54,965 nucleotides of DNA from Xenococcaceae cyanobacterium MO_188.B32 (GTDB lineage: Bacteria; Cyanobacteriota; Cyanobacteriia; Cyanobacteriales; Xenococcaceae). A program made the position numbers and the translations under genes. The stretch spans positions 1 to 54,965 of the forward strand of contig JASJDJ010000026.1 in NCBI GenBank assembly GCA_030065635.1, written 5' to 3'. The notes under the pieces were generated by a model, which searched no databases, was not told the origin of the DNA, and worked only from the letters and a program-made list of their open reading frames with translations. Below, one piece after another: positions 28,672-37,268 of the stretch (position 1 is the first letter of the stretch; each line of letters begins with the position of its first letter).

Positions 28672-28704
28672 AATTTTCATGTGTTTTTCCAATTATTTTC
28701 CTGC

Positions 28705-29400
28705 TTAGATTGGTAAACGCCGAATATCTCTATTGCTGCCAATCACTACCATAATCAATCCTTTACTGAGCTTCTGTCTTGGGTCTGGATTAATCGAAAA
28801 TTTTTCTCCATCTCCTACTGCTAAGACACTAACACCGTAAGTATTACGTAGTTCTAATTCTGCTAAAGTCTTATTATGAAATGCTTCTGGGATTAACACC
28901 TCAATAATACTATTTTCTGGATCGAGTTCAAAACGCTCCAGTATAGCTGGTTTAGTGATAGTTTCTGCTAAAGCGCAACCTGCTTCGTGTTCGGGAAAGA
29001 CGACATGATCTGCTCCTACCCTCTGCAAGAGTTTACCGTGAATTTCTGACGAAGCTTTAGCGACAACGTATTCTACTCCTGCTTCTTTTACATTCAAAGT
29101 AGTAATAATACTTTCTTGTAAATAATTACCAATCGCAACCACAACTGTATCCATTTCATATATACCAGCTTCTTTGAGTGCTGCTGGTTCTGTAGAGTCT
29201 AGTTGAATAGCATGAGAGGCTAATCTCTGAGTCAAAACTTGGGTAACTAATTTTTCATCTATATCTGTACCCAGTACTTCATATCCTAACTTGTGGAGAG
29301 AACCGCAAACTGCTCTACCAAAACGACCTAAACCAATAACCGCAAATTGACGATTTTCTCTACGTAGATTGGTCAAAAACTTAAGAGACTTTAGCTCCAC
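28705..29400 (-). CDS. ktrA: KtrA potassium-uptake regulatory subunit
   Basis: Encodes 231 residues, starting at GTG (29400) behind AGGTGA. A peripheral RCK protein that gates KtrB by binding nucleotides. The N-terminal Rossmann fold has FAVIGLGRFGRAV (GxGxxG) and DIDEKLV. The C-terminal RCK_C part has ELRNTYGVSVLAVGDG. The gene follows ktrB by 67 bp on the same strand and is probably cotranscribed. It has the full length of TrkA-family KtrA proteins. Confidence 0.88.
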   Translation of the reverse strand: MELKSLKFLTNLRRENRQFAVIGLGRFGRAVCGSLHKLGYEVLGTDIDEKLVTQVLTQRLASHAIQLDSTEPAALKEAGIYEMDTVVVAIGNYLQESIITTLNVKEAGVEYVVAKASSEIHGKLLQRVGADHVVFPEHEAGCALAETITKPAILERFELDPENSIIEVLIPEAFHNKTLAELELRNTYGVSVLAVGDGEKFSINPDPRQKLSKGLIMVVIGSNRDIRRLPI

Positions 29401-29467
29401 TCTTCACCTCATTAACTGTTAATTTCTAAATATTGTTATTATTATTTACTTTTTCCTATTGTTGTAA

Positions 29468-30802
29468 CTAGCCAACTAGCAGATTTTCTTCTGGATATTG
29501 TAATGCAGTGGGACGAGGTTCACCAATAATTGCAGCAATCACAAGTAAAATACTAACTCTTCCAGTATACATGGCAGCGATTAAAGTGAGTTTAGATAAA
29601 GTCGAAAAACTAGCAGTTATTCCCGTGGACAAACCTACGGTAGCAAAAGCAGAAATAACTTCAAATAGTATTTGCAAAAAATTGAACTGAGGATCGAATA
29701 AAGAAATAACAATAGTAGCAATGATAATAGAAGTAGCTGTCCCGAAAACTACTGCAACCGCTTTTAAAATAAGAGGACTAGGAACTTCTCTTTGATATAA
29801 AACAACTTGATTTTTACCTTCTAAAGCCGATTTAGTACAGTTAAATAGAATTCTTAAAGTTGTAGTTTTAATACCCCCACCAGTACCGCTAGGACTAGCA
29901 CCTATAAACATAAATCCCATAGTAATAAACAATCCTGCGGTGGTCATTTTTCCTATATCTATACTATTAAAACCAGCAGTTCTAGTTGTCATAGATTGAA
30001 ACCAAGCAGCTAAAAATTTATCTAGTAAACTCAGTGGTTGAAGAGTTGCGGGATTATTTAATTCTGTTAAGAAAAATGCCATAGTTCCCACTACTAACAA
30101 AATTAAAGTAGTGCTGGTAACTACCTTGAAATTTAAAGAAAAACAAAATCTTTCTTTTTTTCTTTTTAACTGATTAACTAACCATAAATACATTTCGATA
30201 ATGACCTGATAACCAATACCTCCGAAGATAACTAATCCTGGTATAACTAAGTTAATAATCCAAGAGGAGCGATAACCAACCAAACTATCAGAAACAAGGC
30301 TAAATCCGGCATTATTCCAGGCACTAATACTGTGAAAAACCGATAACCACAATCCTTTAGCTATGCCATGTTCACTGGCAAAAACATTGAGCATTAAAAT
30401 AACTCCAGTAAGCTCAAATATCAAGGTGGTAGCAATAACCGATCTTACTATACTTGTACTACCCTGTAAGAAAGGTCGATCGAAAGATTCTTTAATCGCA
30501 AATTTTTGGCTGAGGTCAAATTTACGCCCCAATAACAACATAAGAAAGGTAGTAGTCATCATATAACCAAATCCTCCTATCTGAATCAGTAAGAGGATTA
30601 TTAACTCTCCCCAAAAAGAAAAATAGCCACCTGTATCGACTACTGCTAAACCTGTAACACAAACAGCAGAAGTAGAAGTGAATACAGCCACAATAGGGTC
30701 ATTCCAGCTACCCGTGCTAGTAGCAAACGGCATCAGTAATAATAAAGTTCCCACTGCAATAACAGCGAGAAATCCAAGGCAAATTGTACGAGCAATAGTC
30801 AT
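29468..30802 (-). CDS. ktrB: KtrB potassium uptake channel subunit
   Basis: Encodes 444 residues. A membrane K+ transporter (Na+-dependent in Synechocystis Ktr) with four M1-P-M2 repeats. The selectivity-filter glycines appear in order in TSAVCVTGLAV, ISAWNNAGFSL, MTTRTAGFNSI and ISAFATVGLSTG. The intramembrane gating loop GASPSGTGGGIKTTT is present. The ATG lies upstream of a dispersed-repeat region. Ktr is needed for osmotic and salt adaptation. Operon ktrB-ktrA. Confidence 0.9.
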   Translation of the reverse strand: MTIARTICLGFLAVIAVGTLLLLMPFATSTGSWNDPIVAVFTSTSAVCVTGLAVVDTGGYFSFWGELIILLLIQIGGFGYMMTTTFLMLLLGRKFDLSQKFAIKESFDRPFLQGSTSIVRSVIATTLIFELTGVILMLNVFASEHGIAKGLWLSVFHSISAWNNAGFSLVSDSLVGYRSSWIINLVIPGLVIFGGIGYQVIIEMYLWLVNQLKRKKERFCFSLNFKVVTSTTLILLVVGTMAFFLTELNNPATLQPLSLLDKFLAAWFQSMTTRTAGFNSIDIGKMTTAGLFITMGFMFIGASPSGTGGGIKTTTLRILFNCTKSALEGKNQVVLYQREVPSPLILKAVAVVFGTATSIIIATIVISLFDPQFNFLQILFEVISAFATVGLSTGITASFSTLSKLTLIAAMYTGRVSILLVIAAIIGEPRPTALQYPEENLLVG

Positions 30803-31164
30803 AAATGCGATCGATCCTACCTAAAACAAAAAAAAACCTTCTTGGTTGAAGCTAAAAACAAGCTAGCAGTTTCAGCTAAATTAAGCACATGTGGTTTCTA
30901 TTATCTAACTCATTAAGATAATCTGTCGCATCTAGCCAAAGTGCTAACCACTAGACTTCTTGCATAAGTCTCCAAAATCTCGGTTGAGTGGAGGTAAAAG
31001 GTTCCGAATGCACTCGGGAGTGCTACGCTGAATCGAATTCAGCGTAGATTGGCGGTAAAAGGTAAAAGGTAAAAAGGATTAATTTTGATGGTGGGGGACG
31101 GCGAATTGCATTCGCTATGTGTCCCCACCATGTTGATTTCTTATTTATTTTTGCAAGAGGTCTA
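30803..31164. other. 362-bp gap mostly occupied by a MITE-like element
   Basis: The first 150 bases hold the ktrB leader. From 30952 to the end lies a repeat element with several hairpins (next entry). No ORF is supported. Confidence 0.6.
30952..31164. mobile_element. MITE-like element with TAGAC(T/C)TCTTGCA ends
   Basis: TAGACTTCTTGCA (30952-30964) and TGCAAGAGGTCTA (31152-31164) are inverted ends with one mismatch in 13. The 213-bp interior has no ORF. It carries three hairpins: GCACTC-gg-GAGTGC (31010-31023), CTACGCTGAAT-cga-ATTCAGCGTAG (31023-31047), and ATGGTGGGG...CCCCACCAT with an inner GCGAA/TTCGC (31088-31131), plus GGTAAAA heptamers. Ends starting with TA fit TA-targeting (IS630/mariner-like) mobilisation, but no transposase is present and the family is inferred. 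The right end abuts the stop codon of the GT2 gene. Confidence 0.6.
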
Positions 31165-32172
31165 CTATATCAGATCGATTTTACCCGTGACTTCGATCGT
31201 CCATCGAACCAAAGATTTCCATTCTGGGGATTGGGCTAACTCATGAGCATCGAACTTAACACCCCAATTTTGTGAAAACTCAGCAAAACATTCAGTCCAA
31301 TTAATTACAGTTTCTAAAGGTGATAAAGGAGTGTAGTACCAGGCTTGTTTTAAATATTCTTTCATTTCAGTTTGATGCTTCGTATAGTATAAATACCAGG
31401 CAATCCATACGAAGGTAAGATAGCGAACGGAATGCTCCATGAGACGAACTTTTTCTGGTAGATTGGGTTGCCTAAAAAAATTATCTATAACGGCAGTTAA
31501 AGAGCGAGCCTGGGGTAAACCCTTGTGCATAGCACTTTGCTCGTGTTGTCGGTAGCATACCGTCACTCGTTTTAACCAAGTAGATTGACAACCTTTAAGA
31601 GCTAGTCTTAAAACTAGTTCTGTATCTTCTGCGGGAGGAAATCTAGAATCAAAACCACCTACATATTCAAGCCACTCGCGACGAAACATCATAGCACTAG
31701 GAAGTACTGGTCTCCAGCGTAGCCAATCTTCTAGATTTAGTTGAGGAGATTTTTCCCAAGGAAGAACTGACAAGAGCTTTTCTCCCTGAGAATTTACTCT
31801 TGACCAACCGCTATGAACTATGCCTAGATTGGGTCTTTTAGCAAAAATGGCTGCTTGGGCAGCTAATTTACCAGGAAGAAAATAATCATCTGCATCCAGA
31901 AAAGCAATTAATTCTCCTTCTGCTTCCGCGATACCTCGATTTCTTGCTGCTGCTACTCCTTGATTTTTCTGACGAATGTAACGAATATGGTTATTATTGT
32001 AAGTCTTTAATATATTTTCAGTCTCATCTGTAGAGCCATCATCGATTACAATTACTTCATATTCACAGTCTTGTTGCTCTAAAACACTATCGATCGCTTG
32101 AGCAATATATCGATCGCAGTTATAAGTAGGAATAATTACGCTTATTGTCGGTTTAGCAGCAGTACCTACCAT
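31165..32172 (-). CDS. Family 2 glycosyltransferase
   Basis: Encodes 335 residues. A GT-A fold: SVIIPTYNCDRYIAQAIDSVL at the start, VIDDGSTDET, the acidic metal-binding motif FLDADDYFLPG near 92, and a likely catalytic base in PAEDTELVLRL. The C-terminal 120 residues are helical and non-membrane. It probably adds a sugar to a surface polysaccharide or glycoprotein. Donor and acceptor are unknown. It is immediately followed by the MITE-like element. It sits 113 bp downstream of the PEP-CTERM gene on the same strand and could be cotranscribed with it. Confidence 0.85.
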   Translation of the reverse strand: MVGTAAKPTISVIIPTYNCDRYIAQAIDSVLEQQDCEYEVIVIDDGSTDETENILKTYNNNHIRYIRQKNQGVAAARNRGIAEAEGELIAFLDADDYFLPGKLAAQAAIFAKRPNLGIVHSGWSRVNSQGEKLLSVLPWEKSPQLNLEDWLRWRPVLPSAMMFRREWLEYVGGFDSRFPPAEDTELVLRLALKGCQSTWLKRVTVCYRQHEQSAMHKGLPQARSLTAVIDNFFRQPNLPEKVRLMEHSVRYLTFVWIAWYLYYTKHQTEMKEYLKQAWYYTPLSPLETVINWTECFAEFSQNWGVKFDAHELAQSPEWKSLVRWTIEVTGKIDLI

Positions 32173-32285
32173 AGTCGAGTATCCTGATGAAAATTTGAGA
32201 ATAGAAAAAGATGTAGGTTGTCTACATCTCTTTTACTCGCTAATTATCTTAGCTGTATATTGGAAAATTTATAACCCTCTTTTTT

Positions 32286-32831
32286 TTATGAAGATGGTAC
32301 TTGTTTCTGCTTGAGTTTTCGCCAGCAATAAAAACTACCCAAAAGTGATAGAGCCAATGTTATTCCTGGTTCGGGAGTAGTTGCTGGTTGTTGCTCTCTA
32401 TCTACTTGTACGATGAATCTACTATCGACAATATTGCTGTCACCATCGATACCCATCGAGGGAATAAACACATTAATTCCTTCTGTGCCATTATCTCCTC
32501 TAACAGCAAAAAAATTAGCTTCTGACGAAGAGCTTGATGTTCCAGTTAGCTGAAACTCGGACAAGTCTATCTTAAAAAAGTTGCCAGTTGCTAGGGTATC
32601 GAATCTAACCGTTGGCTCTCCTGAATACACTGCCTCCAGATTGCGAAGATTCTCTACTGTATTATCGTCATCTGCAATGTCGCCATCAAAATTACCAGAT
32701 ATTGTTTCAGTAGATTCAAGAGTATAGGTGAAGCTTAAATTGGCTGCATCAACTGAATTGATGGTCATGGAATTCCACCCCAAGATACAAACTAGAGGGG
32801 AAATACCTGAAATAATATGCTTAATTTTCAT
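32286..32831 (-). CDS. PEP-CTERM secreted/anchored protein
   Basis: Encodes 181 residues. A signal peptide ends near VDA (about residue 29). The mature part is acidic and rich in Ser, Thr and Asp, predicted mostly beta. The C-terminus carries the sorting signal: TTPEPGITLALSLLG (PEP motif, short hydrophobic helix), then a basic tail RKLKQKQ. PEP-CTERM proteins are processed by exosortase and often linked to extracellular polysaccharide. A glycosyltransferase gene follows directly. The mature domain is not recognised. Confidence 0.8.
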   Translation of the reverse strand: MKIKHIISGISPLVCILGWNSMTINSVDAANLSFTYTLESTETISGNFDGDIADDDNTVENLRNLEAVYSGEPTVRFDTLATGNFFKIDLSEFQLTGTSSSSSEANFFAVRGDNGTEGINVFIPSMGIDGDSNIVDSRFIVQVDREQQPATTPEPGITLALSLLGSFYCWRKLKQKQVPSS

Positions 32832-33428
32832 TTACTTTAATTTACTATTTACTAGTAATTCAATGTTGTTGATTTTGCTCAAATATCATCCTAAACATTA
32901 ATCTAATTTTTTTGATTATTTCAAAAATTTAAAGCGAATTTTAATATTGCTTATTTTTAGAAAAAACCACGGGTAAAATACGTAAGTAAAAACCCTTAGA
33001 TAGATTTGTATTTTATTTTTTAACATTTATATAATACATTTTTATATATCTATTTTAAACCCAGAAAATAAATAGTTCATATAAATAAAATTATTAATAT
33101 TAATTTAAATTTAATATTTGATTCAAATAAGGGAAAACACTTATTTTTACCATCTTATTCCTATTATTCGTCAGCTTGTCTGGATTAAAATATCCTAGAT
33201 AAATATGTACTTAAAAACACTTAATATAATTTAAAAATTAGAATTTGCTTTGATAATCAGTTTTCGTAGAGTTGAAATAAATTATAAAGTTAAGATTAAA
33301 TTTTATTTAAAGCTTTACCCCTTTGAAATAGTTGCCATGAAACATCAAGCTTTTTCAAATAAAACTAATTTTATTGGTATTCTTCTGGACAAATAAATAA
33401 AAACAAAAATTTAATTGTTTATTTATAC

Positions 33429-33456
33429 TTTACATTTAAAAAAATCCGAATATAAT
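33429..33456 (+). promoter_or_regulatory. Strong sigma-70 type promoter of the RTX gene
   Basis: TTTACA (33429-33434), 16-base spacer, TATAAT (33451-33456). Transcription would begin near 33463, about 70 bases before the ATG. Confidence 0.6.
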
Positions 33457-33462
33457 GTGGAT

Positions 33463-33493
33463 AATTTAATAATTTAATCGAAATTATTAAATT
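33463..33493 (+). promoter_or_regulatory. 13-bp stem-loop at predicted RTX transcript 5' end
   Basis: AATTTAATAATTT (33463-33475) and AAATTATTAAATT (33481-33493) form a perfect 13-bp stem with a five-base loop. It begins where the TATAAT box predicts +1, so it could protect the mRNA 5' end. A protein-binding operator is the alternative. Confidence 0.5.
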
Positions 33494-33531
33494 TTGAGTC
33501 AAATTAAAGTCAAACAAGAGGGTAAAGTTTA

Positions 33532-34116
33532 ATGTCTAGTATTCTTCTGGAAGACTCCAGTACGGAGCCACTTTTTGAGGTACAAGGTGACAATGGCGGT
33601 CTAACAATTATCGGACAGACCGACCAAGTCAATATCTTTTCTGTTGGTGAAGGTGATAATGGTGTCGGTGGTAGTGATGCCATCGTTGGTGGTAATCTAA
33701 CCGATATTATTAGTGCTGGTTTAGGCAATGATATTATCATTGGTGGCGCAGGAGCCGATATCCTCGAAGGTGAGGAAGGCAACGATATTCTCATCGGCGA
33801 AGCCGGTGCAGATGTTCTCAGAGGTGGTAGTGGAACAGACATCATCACTGGTGGTGAAGGCGATGATAAATTTGAATTCTTCGCTGATGATTTTGCACCA
33901 GGAGAAGTAGACGAAATTACCGACTTCACGCAAGGGGAAGATGGCAGCATTGAAGATGTCATTATCCTTAGAGGAATTGGTGCTAGTGCTGATGTCTCTT
34001 ACGATAGTGCCACCGGTAAAGTGTCTATAGGTGACAATGAAATTATTCAGCTAGACAAAAACCTCGATCTCACTATTGACAATGCTGATGGTGACGAAGA
34101 TTGGGAACTTTTTTAG
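33532..34116 (+). CDS. RTX calcium-binding protein, likely type I secreted
   Basis: Encodes 194 residues, strongly acidic, no signal peptide and no Cys. About seven glycine/aspartate nonapeptide repeats (roughly 45-115) such as GGAGADILEGEEGNDILIG form a Ca2+-binding beta-roll. The C-terminal domain (about 116-194: FEFFADDFAPGEVDEITDF, IQLDKNLDLTI) resembles RTX C-terminal domains and probably carries the type I secretion signal. It starts at ATG after AAGAGGG. No T1SS genes are in the window. Small size suggests a structural or surface component rather than a toxin. It has its own promoter and terminator. Confidence 0.85.
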   Translation: MSSILLEDSSTEPLFEVQGDNGGLTIIGQTDQVNIFSVGEGDNGVGGSDAIVGGNLTDIISAGLGNDIIIGGAGADILEGEEGNDILIGEAGADVLRGGSGTDIITGGEGDDKFEFFADDFAPGEVDEITDFTQGEDGSIEDVIILRGIGASADVSYDSATGKVSIGDNEIIQLDKNLDLTIDNADGDEDWELF

Positions 34117-34241
34117 TTCCATTTTTACCTGAAGTTACTTTAAGTTATTTCACAAGACTACAAGACAAATCTGTTTTGTACTTTTGTAGATCGTATTGTA
34201 ACTAAGCCCGATAGACAAAATTTGCATGGCATTTAGATTTT

Positions 34242-34268
34242 ACCCACGGCTCAATCCGTGGGTTTATT
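34242..34268 (+). terminator. Terminator after the RTX gene
   Basis: ACCCACGG, loop CTCAAT, CCGTGGGT, then TTATT. An 8-bp GC-rich stem with a short T-rich tail, 125 bp after the RTX stop and before the TPR gene. Confidence 0.7.
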
Positions 34269-34342
34269 ACACTAAAGTTTGGCATCTTAAGTTAATCTAA
34301 AAACAACCAATCGTCTAATTAATCTCGGTTACGATCGATTTT

Positions 34343-37180
34343 ATGAGAAGTGAAGCTTCCATTGAAACCATTAAGTCTTACTTAGCTCAAAGACAGTGGG
34401 ATAAAGTTATAGCCATCTGCAAGCAAGCCCTAGATGACAATCTCAATCACATAGAAATTTATCATTTTTGGGGTAAAGCTTTAGTTGGTTTGGGGAAGTT
34501 TGACGAAGCAATAGATATTTATCAAAAACTGTTGGTCAGTGAAAGCAAGCGACCAGATATCTATGCAGAAATAGGGTTGTTGTATAGTAGACAGCAGCAG
34601 TTAGTCAAAGCAGCTTGGCATTATCAGCAAGCTTTGGCTCTCAAACCTGACTGGGCAGACCTACAGTATAATTTAGCAGTAATTCTTCATCAGTTAGAAA
34701 ATTGGCAACAAGCAATTAGTTGCTATGAAAAAACTATTGCTCTCAAACCAGAATATGCATCTGCATATTTTAATTTAGGAGTACTCTACGACCGACGAGG
34801 AGAATTAGAAAAAGCGGTCGCCAACTATCATGAGGTTCTCAAGCTACAACCCAATAATACTAAAACTTATAGTAACTTGGGCAGCACTTTAGTAAAGCAA
34901 GAAAAATATGCTGCTGCGATCGAAGTTTATCAACAAGGACTCAAACACGATCCTACCTGGGCGGTTCTACACAACAATCTCGGTCAAGTATTGTGGCTCA
35001 ACAAACAACCGAATAAGGCATTGGCTAGGTTTGAAACTGCTATTGTTCTAGAGCCCAACATGAGTCTGGCTCACTATAATTTAGGCAAGTTATGGCAGCA
35101 GCAAAGAAATTACTCCGCAGCGATCGAGTGCTTTCAACAAGTTATTAAACTAGAACCCAATAATATTTGGGCTTATAGTTATTGTGCAGAAGCCTTATTT
35201 ATCCAAAATAATCTGGAACTGACTATCGATTATTTTCAGGCAGCCATCTCGATTCAACCCGATTTTGTTAAAGCTTACTGCCAAAGAGCTAAATTATTAC
35301 GACCAGAAAGCTTACTCGAACAAGCCAAAATCTCCTGTGCTAACTTTTTAACTGCAATACAAAACAAACTGAATTACTCACAAATTTTGGCTCATTTTTG
35401 GAAAACTTACTTTTATTGGGGAGATGTTTTATTTACTTACGGAGGTATCAAACAAGCACAGGTTTATTATCAAAAAGCTCTACAAATTAAACCAGATGAA
35501 GTTAAACTATACTTGCGCCTCGGTAATTGTCTGGCAAAGCAAGGGAAGTTAGATGAAGCCATAATTATTTATCAGATGGGATTGACTTTAGCACCGAATG
35601 AGCCTCAAATTTGTTTTCAGCTAGGCAAAATTCTCGAACAACAACAGCAAGTCGAGCAAGCCATTAATTATTACAAAACTGCTTGCCAGCAAGAAATAGA
35701 AGATTCGGCAACAAACTGGGAACAACTACCTGATTTTTTTCCCTCGGATGAAAAATTGCTTGAGTTACCTCAAGGTATATATTCTCGTACTATAGATTGG
35801 GTAAAAGATTGCAATTTAGAAGAATTTGAGTATTTTCATATCGATTGGTTATCAGAAGAAATGACGGCAATTCCTCTTTCCCGTAAACCTATCGAAGTAG
35901 AATTAACACTGCAAAAACAGTCTGAATCGAACGGAAATAACTTATCACAACAGACACAATTGTTTTATAGTGACACGGTTGCCATGCAGAAGTCGGCTCA
36001 GTTGAGCAAACTGTTAAACCCGAAAGGCGGTGCCACCAAGACTTCTCCCTCTTCTTCCTTCAAGAGTAAATGTGGTGGGGTTAATTGTGCTACCTGCATG
36101 GGAAAATTGATTAGTTATTTTGAACCAGTGCAAATAGGTAAACAGACATATAAATGTTCATTTTCTCAACCACCACCAATTAATTCTCCTTCTCCTTTTG
36201 TGGTTAAAATTTCAGCAGGAAGAGCTTGGATTGCACCACAAAAAAACTCTTGGTTGATCTGTAATGCCATCGCTATTATTACTCCTGACAATTATCTTTT
36301 AGGAGATCTTTCTCGTTATTATCCCTGGTATCTTCCAGGTTGTCCGGAACAAGAGAGAATAGACCATCCTATATTTAGTTTAGAAACTATACCTTCTCTA
36401 GAAAAAATTGCCGGGAAAGTAGCTGTTTTATCGGGATTGGCCGGTCATGTATACTATCATTGGATGATCGATATTATTCCAAGAATAGATATACTCCATC
36501 GTAGTGGAATAGATATAGAAGAAATAGATTGGTTTGTAGTTAATAATATCGATCGAGATTTTCAAAAAGAAACTTTGGAATTTTTAGGTATTCCTGCCAG
36601 CAAGATTATAGTTAGCGATCGCCATAGTTATATTCAGGCAGAAGACTTAATTGTTCCTTCTTTTCCAGGACATTTAGATTGGGTACCTAAGTCAACAATT
36701 ACCTTTTTACGTAAGACTTTTTTACCCGCACGCAGTCGAAATTCTGAATCTCCTAAGCGAATTTATATTAGTCGATCGCAAGCTAGAGGTAGAGTAGTAA
36801 TTAATGAAGAGAAAGTAATCGATGTTATCAGTCAGTTAGACTTTCAAACAGTTTGGTTGGAAAACTTATCAGTTTTAGAACAAGTATCTTTATTTGCTAA
36901 CGCAGAAGCAATCATTTCTCCTCATGGTTCGAGTTTGACTAATCTAGTTTTTTGTAGTCCAGGTGCAGTTGTAATAGAATTATTTTCTCCTCATTATCTC
37001 AGGACAGATTATTGGATCTTAAGTCAACAGTTACAATTACAACATTACTATTCTATTGGTGACAGTTTCAATTGTTTCCCTTTAAGGAATTTGATGTATC
37101 AAAATTCTTTGACAGAAGATATCTTAGTCAATATTAATTCTCTCCAAAAAACTTTAAAAGTTGCTGGTTTGACTAATTAA
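34343..37180 (+). CDS. TPR-fused GT61 (DUF563) glycosyltransferase
   Basis: Encodes 945 residues. About a dozen tetratricopeptide repeats fill residues 1-465 (e.g. YNLGKLWQQQRNYSAAIECF). A linker of about 110 residues leads to a Cys cluster, CGGVNCATC (Cys577, 582, 585: C-x4-C-x2-C), then a GT61/DUF563 domain (about 680-910) with GHVYYHWMIDIIPRID, RIYISRSQARGRVV and ISPHGSSLTNLVFC. GT61 enzymes transfer pentoses or hexoses to glycans or proteins; TPR-fused glycosyltransferases often recognise protein acceptors. It follows the RTX gene in the same direction, and a TPR-methyltransferase-like gene follows after 88 bp. The acceptor is unknown. Confidence 0.8.
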   Translation: MRSEASIETIKSYLAQRQWDKVIAICKQALDDNLNHIEIYHFWGKALVGLGKFDEAIDIYQKLLVSESKRPDIYAEIGLLYSRQQQLVKAAWHYQQALALKPDWADLQYNLAVILHQLENWQQAISCYEKTIALKPEYASAYFNLGVLYDRRGELEKAVANYHEVLKLQPNNTKTYSNLGSTLVKQEKYAAAIEVYQQGLKHDPTWAVLHNNLGQVLWLNKQPNKALARFETAIVLEPNMSLAHYNLGKLWQQQRNYSAAIECFQQVIKLEPNNIWAYSYCAEALFIQNNLELTIDYFQAAISIQPDFVKAYCQRAKLLRPESLLEQAKISCANFLTAIQNKLNYSQILAHFWKTYFYWGDVLFTYGGIKQAQVYYQKALQIKPDEVKLYLRLGNCLAKQGKLDEAIIIYQMGLTLAPNEPQICFQLGKILEQQQQVEQAINYYKTACQQEIEDSATNWEQLPDFFPSDEKLLELPQGIYSRTIDWVKDCNLEEFEYFHIDWLSEEMTAIPLSRKPIEVELTLQKQSESNGNNLSQQTQLFYSDTVAMQKSAQLSKLLNPKGGATKTSPSSSFKSKCGGVNCATCMGKLISYFEPVQIGKQTYKCSFSQPPPINSPSPFVVKISAGRAWIAPQKNSWLICNAIAIITPDNYLLGDLSRYYPWYLPGCPEQERIDHPIFSLETIPSLEKIAGKVAVLSGLAGHVYYHWMIDIIPRIDILHRSGIDIEEIDWFVVNNIDRDFQKETLEFLGIPASKIIVSDRHSYIQAEDLIVPSFPGHLDWVPKSTITFLRKTFLPARSRNSESPKRIYISRSQARGRVVINEEKVIDVISQLDFQTVWLENLSVLEQVSLFANAEAIISPHGSSLTNLVFCSPGAVVIELFSPHYLRTDYWILSQQLQLQHYYSIGDSFNCFPLRNLMYQNSLTEDILVNINSLQKTLKVAGLTN

Positions 37181-37268
37181 AATATTATTATACTAATTGA
37201 GGAAATTGGAGGGATTTTCTATAATTTTTATTTTAAGATAAATTCAGCAACTAACTAATAGTATTTTA

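Larger units (their letters stand above)
32832..33531. other. 700-bp AT-rich divergent regulatory region
   Basis: Separates the PEP-CTERM gene (minus) from the RTX gene (plus). No supported ORF. It is markedly more AT-rich than its flanks and rich in A and T runs. Near its right end lie a strong promoter and a transcript-start hairpin for the RTX gene (separate entries). Confidence 0.6.

Noticed and set aside
33510-33962. 150-residue minus-strand frame opposite the RTX gene
   Set aside because: Ser/Pro repetitive shadow of the Gly/Asp RTX repeats; the plus strand has a promoter, ribosome site and family match.
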